Source of the DNA: an uncultured Bacilli bacterium
GTDB lineage: Bacteria > Bacillota_I > Bacilli_A > RF39 > UBA660
Length of the DNA stretch: 64,000 nucleotides
Direction: 5' to 3'
Assembly: GCA_934153675.1 (NCBI GenBank)
Contig: CAKPFG010000002.1
Location: 1-64,000, forward strand
Shown one piece after another: positions 1 through 8,152 of the stretch. The position numbers and the translations under genes were made by a program. Under the pieces are notes generated by a model that ran no database searches, was not told the origin of the DNA, and was given only the letters and a program-made list of their open reading frames with translations. Numbering within the stretch: position 1 is the stretch's first letter; each line of letters begins with the position of its first letter.

Positions 1-381
1 GAACTTGCACACGTAGAAATGATAGCTACTATGTTTACTCAACTTATAAAAGGCGCTACTATAGAAGAGTTAAAAAACGCTGGACTTGAACCTCATTACG
101 CACAACACGACCATGCTATTTTCCCAACAGATGCCAATGGTTCTCCATTTTCTGCATTGATGCTTGAAACAACGGGGGATTATCGAGCAGATTTAGAAAG
201 TGATATGGCCGCAGAACAAAGAGCTAGAGCCACTTATGAACATTTAATGGATTTAACTAATGATCCAGACTTATTAGCGCCTTTATCTTTTTTAAGACAA
301 AGAGAAGTTGTTCATTACGAAAGATTTAAAGAACTTAGAGATTATTATTTAAAAATATACAAAAAAAATAGTCAAAATTAG
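1..381 (+). CDS. cotJC: CotJC / manganese-catalase-like spore coat protein (5' end outside window)
   Basis: The reading frame is open from base 1, so the gene starts upstream and 126 C-terminal residues are visible. They begin ELAHVEMIATMF, a ferritin-like helix carrying a Glu and a His metal ligand of the manganese-catalase/CotJC family. The later EQRARATYEHL helix supplies the second Glu/His pair. CotJC proteins are about 190 residues, so roughly one third is missing. In sporeformers CotJC is a spore-coat protein related to Mn-catalase. The ATG at 19 is internal to the conserved helix and is not the start. A strong hairpin terminator overlaps the stop codon. Confidence 0.88.
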   Translation, partial: ELAHVEMIATMFTQLIKGATIEELKNAGLEPHYAQHDHAIFPTDANGSPFSALMLETTGDYRADLESDMAAEQRARATYEHLMDLTNDPDLLAPLSFLRQREVVHYERFKELRDYYLKIYKKNSQN

Positions 382-390
382 ACTATTTTT
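364..390. terminator. Bidirectional terminator between cotJC and the tRNA cluster
   Basis: A perfect 10-bp stem (AAAAATAGTC/GACTATTTTT, 7-base loop) is flanked by A and T runs. It can end cotJC on the plus strand and the tRNA transcript on the minus strand. Confidence 0.85.
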
Positions 391-401
391 ACTTTTCTAA
401 A

Positions 402-477
402 TGGTGTCTCGCAGGCGATTCGAACGCCTGACCCTTTGATTAAAAGTCAAATGCTCTACCTACTGAGCTAGCGAGAC
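402..477 (-). tRNA. tRNA-Lys (anticodon TTT)
   Basis: A 76-base cloverleaf with encoded CCA. The acceptor stem GTCTCGC pairs with GCGAGAC, the anticodon loop is CTTTTAA and the T-loop is TTCGAAT. Last gene of a five-tRNA minus-strand cluster. Confidence 0.95.
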
Positions 478-493
478 GTAATATAAAATAAGA

Positions 494-568
494 TGGCTGC
501 CTCGGCTAGATTCGAACTAGCGCATGCCACAGTCAAAGTGTGGTGCCTTACCGCTTGGCTACGAGGCA
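494..568 (-). tRNA. tRNA-Gln (anticodon TTG)
   Basis: A 75-base cloverleaf with CCA. The acceptor TGCCTCG pairs with CGAGGCA, and the anticodon loop is CTTTGAC between CCACA and TGTGG. Fourth gene of the cluster. Confidence 0.95.
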
Positions 569-580
569 ATAACTATAAAG

Positions 581-664
581 TGGTGGAGGGAGATGGAGTC
601 GAACCATCGAACCCGAAGGAACAGATTTACAGTCTGCCGCGTTTGACCACTTCGCTATCCCTCC
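581..664 (-). tRNA. tRNA-Tyr (anticodon GTA)
   Basis: An 84-base tRNA with the long variable arm typical of bacterial tRNA-Tyr. The acceptor is TCCCTCC/GGAGGGA, the anticodon loop is CTGTAAA, and CCA is encoded. Confidence 0.95.
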
Positions 665-668
665 AAAG

Positions 669-744
<76 letters not shown>

Positions 745-751
745 AAATTAA

Positions 752-828
752 TGGTGGGCGATATAGGACTCGAACCTATGACCCCCTGCTTGTAAGGCAG
801 GTGCTCTAACCAACTGAGCTAATCGCCC
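752..828 (-). tRNA. tRNA-Val (anticodon TAC)
   Basis: A 77-base cloverleaf with encoded CCA. The acceptor is ATCGCCC/GGGCGAT and the anticodon loop is CTTACAA. It is the first gene of the cluster, right after the promoter at 849-877. Confidence 0.95.
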
Positions 829-848
829 AAAAACATTGGACGTTATTA

Positions 849-877
849 ACTATACCATGTTAAACTTTATTTGTCAA
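849..877 (-). promoter_or_regulatory. Housekeeping promoter of the tRNA cluster
   Basis: On the minus strand TTGACA (872-877), a 17-base spacer and TATAGT (849-854) form a near-consensus promoter about 20 bases before tRNA-Val. Confidence 0.85.
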
Positions 878-916
878 TAGAATTTATGTAATTTTAATTT
901 TTTATTTTTTTATTTT

Positions 917-1276
917 TTATTTTTTTTGTATTTTATTTAAACTATCTTCTATCCATATTGGAAGATGATACTTAAGAGTAGTAAAGCCATGCGACGTTTC
1001 CTTAATCTTTTTTCTTTTTTGTTTTTTTATTCTTTTATAATCAATATTTTTAATACTTAACTTTAAATGTCCAAGTTCATCATCAATAGATAAAATCTTT
1101 ACATATATAATATCCCCAATTTTAACATAATCATTTATATTTTGAACAAAATGATTTGATATTTCTGAAATATGAATCAAACCAGTATAATATTCATCAA
1201 AAGAGACAAATACACCATATGGTTCTATTCCAGAAACAGTCGCTTTTACTAAGTTGCCTTTTCTATATTTAGACAT
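917..1276 (-). CDS. S1-domain RNA-binding protein (YugI/GSP13-like)
   Basis: A 119-residue protein with one S1 RNA-binding fold over residues 5-75. Visible motifs are GNLVKATVSGIEPYGVFVSF, then GLIHISEI and VKILSIDDELGHLKLSIK. A short basic tail follows. Size and single-domain layout match the YugI/GSP13 family, small ribosome-associated stress proteins of Bacilli. The start has a good GGTGG ribosome-binding site, with TATAAT about 20 bases upstream. It is divergent from the nfu gene. An AT-rich stretch without a clear hairpin separates it from the tRNAs. Confidence 0.8.
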   Translation of the reverse strand: MSKYRKGNLVKATVSGIEPYGVFVSFDEYYTGLIHISEISNHFVQNINDYVKIGDIIYVKILSIDDELGHLKLSIKNIDYKRIKKQKRKKIKETSHGFTTLKYHLPIWIEDSLNKIQKK

Positions 1277-1323
1277 AACACCACCTAGATAATTATAACA
1301 TATTCCAATAAAGAAAAAAAGGC

Positions 1324-1352
1324 TTTACAAAATTAATGATCTAGTCTATAAT
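1324..1352 (+). promoter_or_regulatory. Promoter of the Nfu gene
   Basis: TTTACA (1324-1329), a 17-base spacer and TATAAT (1347-1352) predict transcription from about 1359. That rules out upstream TTG/GTG starts and favours the ATG at 1370. Confidence 0.75.
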
Positions 1353-1369
1353 AACACTTGGTGATTGAA

Positions 1370-1600
1370 ATGGAAAACGAAAAGGAACAAATTATTGAAA
1401 TTATAAACAAATTAAAGCCTTTTTTAATTAGTGACGGAGGAGATATTGAATTTGTAAAATATGAAGATAATATCGTCTATATTAAAATGATGGGTGCTTG
1501 TGCAAATTGTCAAATGCTAGATGTCACTTTAAAAGAAGGAATCGAAGAGGCTATTAAAAGTGAAGTAAAAAATGTTAGAGGAGTTATTAACATAGCATAA
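1370..1600 (+). CDS. nfu: NifU-like iron-sulfur scaffold protein (Nfu/YutI)
   Basis: A 76-residue NifU C-terminal domain with the signature LKPFLISDGGDIEFV and the cluster-binding CxxC in GACANCQM. Such proteins assemble or carry Fe-S clusters to cytosolic targets. The start is set at 1370 because GGTGAT lies just upstream and the promoter's predicted start site is about 1359. In-frame TTG and GTG codons at 1358 and 1361 are less likely. The length fits stand-alone Nfu domains of Bacilli. The stop codon lies in the loop of a terminator hairpin. Confidence 0.9.
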   Translation: MENEKEQIIEIINKLKPFLISDGGDIEFVKYEDNIVYIKMMGACANCQMLDVTLKEGIEEAIKSEVKNVRGVINIA

Positions 1601-1609
1601 TGCTATGTT
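1589..1609 (+). terminator. Terminator of nfu
   Basis: A 9-bp perfect stem AACATAGCA/TGCTATGTT with TAA as the loop is followed by T-rich sequence. The convergent gene ends within it. Confidence 0.8.
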
Positions 1610-2481
1610 TTTATTAACCAATCTATTTCTGGTAATGGATAAATTTTATACATATAACCGTATATATTTTTAATAAAAAGTTCATAATCTATTGTTTTAC
1701 TTAATATAATATTTATTTTATTTTCATTAATTTTATCTTGAACAATTAAATCATATAGATCAAAATAATATGATGGATACAATAAACGGGCAAGAAAAAG
1801 AATTGACTCTACTTTACTAAGTTTAATATTATTAAGAAAATCTTTTACCTTTTCTATTGGATTTTCAACATAAAAATATTGAATTTTAAAGTATTCACAT
1901 ATATCCCTAACCTTAGTATCATAAATCATATTAATTGGATTGTAAAAATCAATAGATGAACTATTTTTTAAAATTCTTTTATGATTTATATAAAAGTCAA
2001 TGTTGGAATCTTTAATACTACTGACTAAACTAATAGCACTTTCAGCAAGTCCACTATAATAACTAAAAGAATCATACAAAAGAGGGTATTTTTTTTTAAA
2101 TTGACTCATTTGATACTCATAATAATCTATTTTATCACACCATAATTTATACCAATTGCACTTTTGATTCTTAAGAACAAGTATATTGAAATTAATTATA
2201 TCTTCATAACTAATTTTTTTTATTATCGTATGTATTTTAATAAATATATAAAATTTATTATTAATATTAGTTATAATATTATTATCTTTATTTAATATGA
2301 TTTCATGACAATATAAACTATTATTATTGAAAAAATCATATATATTTTTTATTAGATTTATATCTCCATCAAATAAAATTAAATAATAAAGACTATTATC
2401 AAATGTTATTTTATAATTATCATTGATTTTAACAACATTATCACAATATAAATTATAAAAATATCTAATTGCATTTCTCAT
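1603..2481 (-). CDS. Probable YutH/CotS-family spore coat protein
   Basis: A 292-residue Asn/Ile/Tyr-rich protein. The central stretch (about residues 115-150) contains WYKLWCDKIDYYEYQ and then SFSYYSGLAESAISL. This resembles the YutH branch of kinase-fold spore coat proteins (CotS relatives). No kinase catalytic triad is obvious, as expected for this branch. The assignment rests on the short motif and on the spore-gene context (cotJC and ger genes close by). Convergent with nfu; a hairpin at 2501-2529 separates it from the upstream gene. Confidence 0.5.
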   Translation of the reverse strand: MRNAIRYFYNLYCDNVVKINDNYKITFDNSLYYLILFDGDINLIKNIYDFFNNNSLYCHEIILNKDNNIITNINNKFYIFIKIHTIIKKISYEDIINFNILVLKNQKCNWYKLWCDKIDYYEYQMSQFKKKYPLLYDSFSYYSGLAESAISLVSSIKDSNIDFYINHKRILKNSSSIDFYNPINMIYDTKVRDICEYFKIQYFYVENPIEKVKDFLNNIKLSKVESILFLARLLYPSYYFDLYDLIVQDKINENKINIILSKTIDYELFIKNIYGYMYKIYPLPEIDWLIKT

Positions 2482-2500
2482 AATTCACCCCTAAATATAA

Positions 2501-2529
2501 AAACTAATAGTATATACTGCTATTAGTTT
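2501..2529 (-). terminator. Terminator downstream of the 181-residue gene
   Basis: A 10-bp perfect stem AAACTAATAG/CTATTAGTTT with T-rich flank. It overlaps the end of the upstream minus-strand gene. Confidence 0.75.
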
Positions 2530-3068
2530 TCATTTAAAATTTCTTTTATAGAATCTATTTTATGTTTTAAATTATTTATAGTTTGATTTAAATTTTCATT
2601 TTCCTTTAACTGTTGTTCATATTTTTCTTGATAATCCATAACCATATTATTTTGATTTACAACTTTGTTATTATCTTTTTTTAAAGACTCATTATAAATA
2701 TCAGTGTTCAATTTAAAAACACGATAATCCTTAACTTTTAAATTTTTTAAATAAGATAAATCTAAATATCGAACTGACTGACCTTGACCATTTTGTTTAT
2801 CATTTACTATATTTATAACATCTTTTTTTATCAAATCGTATTCATTTTCATCAGTTACTTTTATACCAATTAAATAACCTGTTGGCATTGGTCCATTCTG
2901 GGTATTTATTACTTCTTGTAATATTTTTAATATATAAAGAATAATATGTCCTTCATCATCTTTTTCTTCTTTTGTATATATAAAATAATAATTATTATTG
3001 CTAATATAGTATATGCCACCAACAATAATTTTACGACCATCAATATCCATTATTTCTACTTTGTTCAC
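2523..3068 (-). CDS. Uncharacterised protein with C-terminal coiled coil
   Basis: A 181-residue protein I do not recognise. Residues 1-115 look like a compact beta-rich domain (KIIVGGIYYISNNNYYFIY, GYLIGIKVTDENEYDLI). Residues 140-180 are a charged heptad-like helix. The start has a GGGTGATATA ribosome-binding site. It lies between truA and the YutH-like gene, with its own terminator. No function is proposed. Confidence 0.6.
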   Translation of the reverse strand: MNKVEIMDIDGRKIIVGGIYYISNNNYYFIYTKEEKDDEGHIILYILKILQEVINTQNGPMPTGYLIGIKVTDENEYDLIKKDVINIVNDKQNGQGQSVRYLDLSYLKNLKVKDYRVFKLNTDIYNESLKKDNNKVVNQNNMVMDYQEKYEQQLKENENLNQTINNLKHKIDSIKEILNEN

Positions 3069-3130
3069 TTATATCACCCTTTTATTCTAAATACATTATA
3101 ATTCATTTTTTAGGTTTTTTCAAGATAAAA

Positions 3131-3868
3131 TTAATAATAAACATCCTTTAAATACAAGCCACAAGCTGGGGCACATATAGCTGCACAAGTTCGATCTTCT
3201 TTTTTTATTATATCAATAACTTCCTCACTTTTGATTTTACCTTCTCCCACTTCAATTAAAAGACCAACAATATTTCTAACCATATATCTTAAAAATCCAG
3301 TTCCTAAAAGACTTATAGTTAATTTATTTATATCTTTAGAATCTCTTACTAAAGTTGCTTGGATAATTGTTCTAACATAATCCTTTTCTCCATCAACTTT
3401 AGTAAAAGATTTAAAATTGTGTGTTCCTTCTAAATATTTAAGAGCACGTTCCATTTCAGGAATATCTAATCTTTTGTTATATTGAAACACATAATTTCTT
3501 TCAATAGGATTATAAGTTCCTAAATTAATTTTATAGATATATTCTTTAGCTTTTACATTAAATCTAGCATGAAAATTATTATCTACCTCTAGTATTCCTC
3601 TTATATATATGTCATCAGGTAATAAACTATTCAAACTATGTCTTAATTTTGCAAAATCTATCCTTTCATCCATATCAAAATGAGCTTTTTGATTGTAAGC
3701 ATGAACGCCGCTATCAGTCCTTCCTGATGCATTTATGTGTACAGCTATCCCCTTATTTATTTTTGTAAGCACACGTTCTATTTCACCTTGTACAGTTCTT
3801 TCTTTCACTTGTTTTTGATATCCTTTAAAAAGAGACCCATCATATGAAAAAGTCATAAAATATCTCAT
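3131..3868 (-). CDS. truA: tRNA pseudouridine(38-40) synthase TruA
   Basis: A 245-residue full-length TruA, which converts uridines 38-40 of the tRNA anticodon arm to pseudouridine. The catalytic Asp is in ASGRTDSGVHA (residues 47-57). The family motifs YDGSLFKGYQ near the N-terminus and GTGFLRYMVRNIVG near residue 190 are present. The start codon overlaps the ecfA2 stop (ATGA), so the three genes are translationally coupled. ECF ATPase genes followed by truA is the usual Bacillota arrangement, although ecfT is missing here. Confidence 0.95.
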   Translation of the reverse strand: MRYFMTFSYDGSLFKGYQKQVKERTVQGEIERVLTKINKGIAVHINASGRTDSGVHAYNQKAHFDMDERIDFAKLRHSLNSLLPDDIYIRGILEVDNNFHARFNVKAKEYIYKINLGTYNPIERNYVFQYNKRLDIPEMERALKYLEGTHNFKSFTKVDGEKDYVRTIIQATLVRDSKDINKLTISLLGTGFLRYMVRNIVGLLIEVGEGKIKSEEVIDIIKKEDRTCAAICAPACGLYLKDVYY

Positions 3869-4695
3869 TTTTTACCTCTATTCTTTTCTTCAATATAATA
3901 ATATATATCCTTAATAAGATCATTAACATTATCTCTATACGTTATATTTAAACCACTTTTTTCTTTGAATTTCTGTTGAAAATAAATGATATCTGGAATT
4001 GCTATATTATATTTTTTACATTTCTTGCTAAAGAAAATCTCATATTTATTTCCTTCTGATATTATTTTTTTATTATCAAATAAATATACATAATCAGCAA
4101 CTTCCAGTATAAAATCAGAAGATGAGCTTAAAATAATAATAGTTTTATTATACTTTATTTTCATCATTTTCAACAGTTTTATCAATGATTCTTGTCTTTT
4201 TTCATCTAAAAAACAAGTAGGATCATCTAATATGATTAAACTAGGATTCAATGATAAAATAGTTGCAAAAGATGCTAAGAATTTTTCCCCATCACTTAAA
4301 GTTTTTATTTTCCTATTTAAATAAGAACTATCAAGTCCAACCATTTTTAGAGAATCTATAATTCTTTTTTTATTACTTTTATAATTATACATTCTAAGCT
4401 GAAATAAAATATGATCATATATAGTATCTTGAAAAAATTGATTATCTAAATTTTGCATTACTAAACCTATATTAAAACGAATCTTGTTATAATCTGTATT
4501 ATCATTAAATTTTATTAGTTTATTATCTATAAAAAACTGCCCTTTATTAGGTTTTCTTAGTGTAGCAAGTAATTCCGCCAAATAACTCTTACCACTCCCA
4601 TTGGATCCCAATATAGCCGTTATTTTGCAAGATGATATTTTTATATTAATATTTTTAAGTGGTCCTAATTGAATTTTTTTTAAAACTATTTCCAT
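3865..4695 (-). CDS. ecfA2: ECF-transporter-type ATPase, A2-like, with altered catalytic motifs
   Basis: A 276-residue ABC ATPase. The Walker A GSNGSGKS (about 30-37), Q-loop LVMQNLDNQFF and signature LSDGEK are present. Walker B reads LIILDDPTCFLD, so the catalytic Glu is Asp, and the switch region reads IILSSSSDF with Ser in place of His. Position, size and the NLDNQFF motif match EcfA2, which energises vitamin/ion uptake with EcfA1 and EcfT. It overlaps both neighbours. No EcfT or S-component gene is adjacent. Activity may be reduced or divergent. Confidence 0.75.
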   Translation of the reverse strand: MEIVLKKIQLGPLKNINIKISSCKITAILGSNGSGKSYLAELLATLRKPNKGQFFIDNKLIKFNDNTDYNKIRFNIGLVMQNLDNQFFQDTIYDHILFQLRMYNYKSNKKRIIDSLKMVGLDSSYLNRKIKTLSDGEKFLASFATILSLNPSLIILDDPTCFLDEKRQESLIKLLKMMKIKYNKTIIILSSSSDFILEVADYVYLFDNKKIISEGNKYEIFFSKKCKKYNIAIPDIIYFQQKFKEKSGLNITYRDNVNDLIKDIYYYIEEKNRGKK

Positions 4696-5438
4696 AATTC
4701 ATCCACCAATTCCTCTATTGAATTTACAGGTTTTTTTAAAAGATCATAATAATTTAATTTATTGCTTATATCATTTAAAAAAGGTAATTTTAAATTATTT
4801 TCATTAAATATTTTATTATTATTTATTACTTCCTTAGTTTTTTTATTAATAATTAATTTTCTATCTAGTAAAATTGTATAATCAGATAAATAAGTTTCAT
4901 TTAAATCACTAGTAAAATTTACGATAGTAACTTTTTTTCTTTTTAATTTAATAAAATATGATATAATTTTTTTCTTTAATTGTAAATCCATACGACAAAG
5001 TGCATTATCCATCAAAAGAATATCTAAATCAAGTACTAAATGGGAACACAGTATAACAAGTTGCTTTTCTCCCTCACTTAATAGAAATGGATCTTTATCA
5101 ATAATATTTTCCAAATTAAATTCTTTAACTATATCATTAACTCTTTTTGTAATTTGTCTTTTTGTGTAATGATTATTTTCTAAGAAAAACATAAGTTGTT
5201 TTTTTACTGTTTTAGATGTTATTTGATAATTAGGATTTGTTAATATATAATTTATTTTCCCATTTATTTTTATTGATTCATAATGATCAATTATTAACTT
5301 AAATAATGTCGTTTTACCACTGCCAACAGGACCTACTATAGTGGTATAAGAATTACTAACAATATCTAAATTTAAATTTTGATAAATAATATTTTCCCTA
5401 TATTTAAAATTTAAATTTTCTATTTTTATTTTATTCAT
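4686..5438 (-). CDS. ecfA1: ECF-transporter-type ATPase, A1-like, with degenerate catalytic motifs
   Basis: A 250-residue ABC ATPase, first gene of the ecfA1-ecfA2-truA operon. Walker A GPVGSGKTT (about 36-44) is intact. The Q-loop reads ILTNPNYQI (Thr for Gln), the signature is LSEGEK, Walker B is ILLMDNALCRMD (Asn for the catalytic Glu), and the switch region is NFTSD without His. ATP binding looks possible but classical hydrolysis residues are missing. The ribosome-binding site is GGGTGG. The A1 assignment follows from gene order. Confidence 0.7.
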   Translation of the reverse strand: MNKIKIENLNFKYRENIIYQNLNLDIVSNSYTTIVGPVGSGKTTLFKLIIDHYESIKINGKINYILTNPNYQITSKTVKKQLMFFLENNHYTKRQITKRVNDIVKEFNLENIIDKDPFLLSEGEKQLVILCSHLVLDLDILLMDNALCRMDLQLKKKIISYFIKLKRKKVTIVNFTSDLNETYLSDYTILLDRKLIINKKTKEVINNNKIFNENNLKLPFLNDISNKLNYYDLLKKPVNSIEELVDELWK

Positions 5439-5541
5439 ATAACCACCCTTGTAAATATTATAATATATAATTTTATTATTGTAAATATTGATTTTTATTA
5501 TAATTTTATTAAAGTTGTTAATAATATTTTTAGGTGATTAT

Positions 5542-7002
5542 ATGCTGATTAATAAAAATATTGAGAAAAATTTTGAATATATTAAAAATACTTATAATAA
5601 TAGTTGTGATATTGTTACTAGAATTATTAAAAAAAGAGGCAAAAAAGTAGGATATATATATTTAGAAAGTGTAAGTAGTGATAATAAGATAAGCAATTTT
5701 TTGAACAAAAGTCTCATAAAAAATATAACAATTTCATCCCTTTTAAAAAATTTAGAAAATAATATTTATAATAGTCACATTACTAGTTGCCATAAATTTT
5801 CTGATATTTTTTATTTTTTAGCAAGTGGATATACTGCTCTTTTTATTGACAATGAAGATTCTTGTATTGTAATTGAAACAAAAACCACTTTAGATCGTGG
5901 TATAACAGAATCTAGTAGTGAACCAATTATAAGAGGGCCAAAAGATAGTTTTACTGAAAATCATGCTGTTAATCTTGGATTAATTAGAAAAAGAATCAAA
6001 GATCCAAATTTAATATTTAACGAAATAAAAATAGGTAAAAGAACTAAAACTAAAGTATCTGTTGCTTATATAAATGATATAGCTGATATAAATAAGGTAA
6101 ATGATATAATAAATAATTTAAAGAAAATAAATATAGATGGAATACTTGATAGTGGATATGTAAGGGAATTTTTAAATTTAAATAAATCTTTATTTCCACA
6201 AACTATAAGCACAGAAAGGCCAGATTTAACCTGCACATCTCTTTTAGATGGCAAAATAGTAATATTAGTAGAAAATACTCCTTATGTACTAATTATACCA
6301 GGACTTTTTGTTGATTTTATTCATTCACCAGAAGATAATTATCAAAAACCATCCAATGCTTCTTTTAACAGGATATTAAGAATATTATGTTTTTTTATAA
6401 CTATGTTAACACCTGCTATATATATTGCTTTAATGACATTCAATCCTGAAATAATACCTGATCAATTACTTATATCATTAGCTATTCAAAGAGAAGGAGT
6501 ACCATTTCCAACTGCAATTGAAGTTTTAATATTCATAATAACATTTGAAATATTAAGACAAGCAGATGTCCATTCACCAACTGTATCTGGATCTGCTATG
6601 AATATTGTTGGAGCATTAATTTTAGGAGATGCGGCTGTTAATGCTGGAGTTGTTTCACCTATTGCAATAATTGTAATTGCTGTAACTTGTATATCTGAAC
6701 TGGTTTTTTATGATGTAGATATGATTAATGCATTAAGACAATGGCGAATTATATTTATATTTGCAACACTTTTCGTAGGTATTATAGGACTTGTAGCTTC
6801 ATTATTTGTATTTGTTGCAAAATTATCTAGTCTAAATAGTTTTCAAATATCATATTTAAATCCTATAAGTCCATTATCTATTACAGGAATTAAAAATTAT
6901 TTTATAAGAATTAAGAGAACTAAATTACAAAATAGAGTAGATTATTTATCTAAAAACTCTAAAAGGATGATAAATTATGAAGAAAATATTAATAATAATT
7001 AG
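5542..7002 (+). CDS. Spore germination protein, GerA family (A subunit)
   Basis: The A subunit of an inner-membrane germinant receptor in the spore, about 486 residues. A hydrophilic N-terminal domain (motifs ESSSEPIIRGPKDSF and NLGLIRKRI) is followed by several membrane segments from about residue 280 (RILCFFITMLTPAIYIAL, VSGSAMNIVGALILGDAAV). The start at 5542 is chosen for TTAGGTGAT seven bases upstream; an in-frame ATG at 5488 has no such site. First gene of a gerA-gerC-gerB operon; its end overlaps the gerC start. Confidence 0.92.
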   Translation: MLINKNIEKNFEYIKNTYNNSCDIVTRIIKKRGKKVGYIYLESVSSDNKISNFLNKSLIKNITISSLLKNLENNIYNSHITSCHKFSDIFYFLASGYTALFIDNEDSCIVIETKTTLDRGITESSSEPIIRGPKDSFTENHAVNLGLIRKRIKDPNLIFNEIKIGKRTKTKVSVAYINDIADINKVNDIINNLKKINIDGILDSGYVREFLNLNKSLFPQTISTERPDLTCTSLLDGKIVILVENTPYVLIIPGLFVDFIHSPEDNYQKPSNASFNRILRILCFFITMLTPAIYIALMTFNPEIIPDQLLISLAIQREGVPFPTAIEVLIFIITFEILRQADVHSPTVSGSAMNIVGALILGDAAVNAGVVSPIAIIVIAVTCISELVFYDVDMINALRQWRIIFIFATLFVGIIGLVASLFVFVAKLSSLNSFQISYLNPISPLSITGIKNYFIRIKRTKLQNRVDYLSKNSKRMINYEENINNN

Positions 7003-8152
7003 TTTTATTTTTTTGTTAGGTGGTTGTTATAATTACCATGAATTAAATGATTATGCAATTGCAACTGGAATGGCTATTGACTATAAAAAGAAAAAATATG
7101 AAGTTAGTATAATTATTTCTAATTCACCAAAATCAAATAGTGAATCTTCAAGTGGCAATTACCAAACTGTTGTCTACAGTGGAAAGGGTGAAACAATATA
7201 TGATGCTATTAAAGAAATTGGATTAATTTCTCCTAAAGAAATATACTTGGGACATATATCAGTAGTTGTATTGTCTGAAGATCTTGCTAAAAAGGGAATT
7301 AATAGTAGTTTAGAATTTCTATTGCAAGAACCAAGATCTAAAAAGAATTTTTACGTTATTCTTTCTAAAAATACAGATGCAAAAAATGTATTATCAATTA
7401 CAACACCTCTTACTGGATTTCCATCAGAAACATTATCAACAAATATACGGGAAACCGAAGATCTGCAAGGAGCTGTTGTAACCACTGATTTTAGTACTTT
7501 ATTATATTATTTAGTAAATGATGGGATAAACCCTGTTATGAATGGTTTTAAAATAATTGGAAATAGAAAAAAAGGAGCAAACGCAAGTAATACCGAAACT
7601 AATTTGCCTAAGGCCTATGTCAAATTAACAAATTTAGGTATATTTAAAAATGATAAACTAATTGCTTGGGCCACTAAAGATGAAAGTAGAGGAATAAATA
7701 TTATAAATAATAAAATTAGAGAATTATACATTCAAATTGATTGTGACCAAGGACATATAGTTGTTGCTACAGAAAAAATGAATATCGTAAAAACAGTTAA
7801 TAAAAAGGGAAATGCTACAATAGATGTAAAAGGCAAGGGAGCAATTAATGAAATAACCTGTAATATTGACTTAACAAAACAAGAAACTATAAAAAAAATT
7901 GAACAAAAAATCAATAATAAAGTTAAATATTTTATTGAAAAGGGAATTAATGTAAGTAAAAAATATAGTACTGATATTTTTGGAATAGGATTTAAATATT
8001 CTAAAGAATATCCAAAAAAATATAAAAATATTAAAAATTGGAATAAATATTATAAAAATATTAAATTTAAAGAAAATGTTGATATTAGATTAAATAATAC
8101 TGGTTCTATTGAACAATCATTAGAAAGGATTGAAAATGAAAAAAATTACTAA
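6977..8152 (+). CDS. Spore germination lipoprotein, Ger(x)C family (C subunit)
   Basis: A 391-residue lipoprotein subunit of the germinant receptor. The N-terminus MKKILIIISFIFLLGGC is a lipoprotein signal with cysteine at position 17. It is followed by NYHELNDYAIATGMAIDY, typical of GerC. The C-terminal half is Lys/Asn-rich, like the conserved family domain. It overlaps gerA by 26 bases and gerB by 17, so expression is coupled. In Bacilli such operons are transcribed in the forespore; I could not assign the promoter here. Confidence 0.9.
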   Translation: MKKILIIISFIFLLGGCYNYHELNDYAIATGMAIDYKKKKYEVSIIISNSPKSNSESSSGNYQTVVYSGKGETIYDAIKEIGLISPKEIYLGHISVVVLSEDLAKKGINSSLEFLLQEPRSKKNFYVILSKNTDAKNVLSITTPLTGFPSETLSTNIRETEDLQGAVVTTDFSTLLYYLVNDGINPVMNGFKIIGNRKKGANASNTETNLPKAYVKLTNLGIFKNDKLIAWATKDESRGINIINNKIRELYIQIDCDQGHIVVATEKMNIVKTVNKKGNATIDVKGKGAINEITCNIDLTKQETIKKIEQKINNKVKYFIEKGINVSKKYSTDIFGIGFKYSKEYPKKYKNIKNWNKYYKNIKFKENVDIRLNNTGSIEQSLERIENEKNY

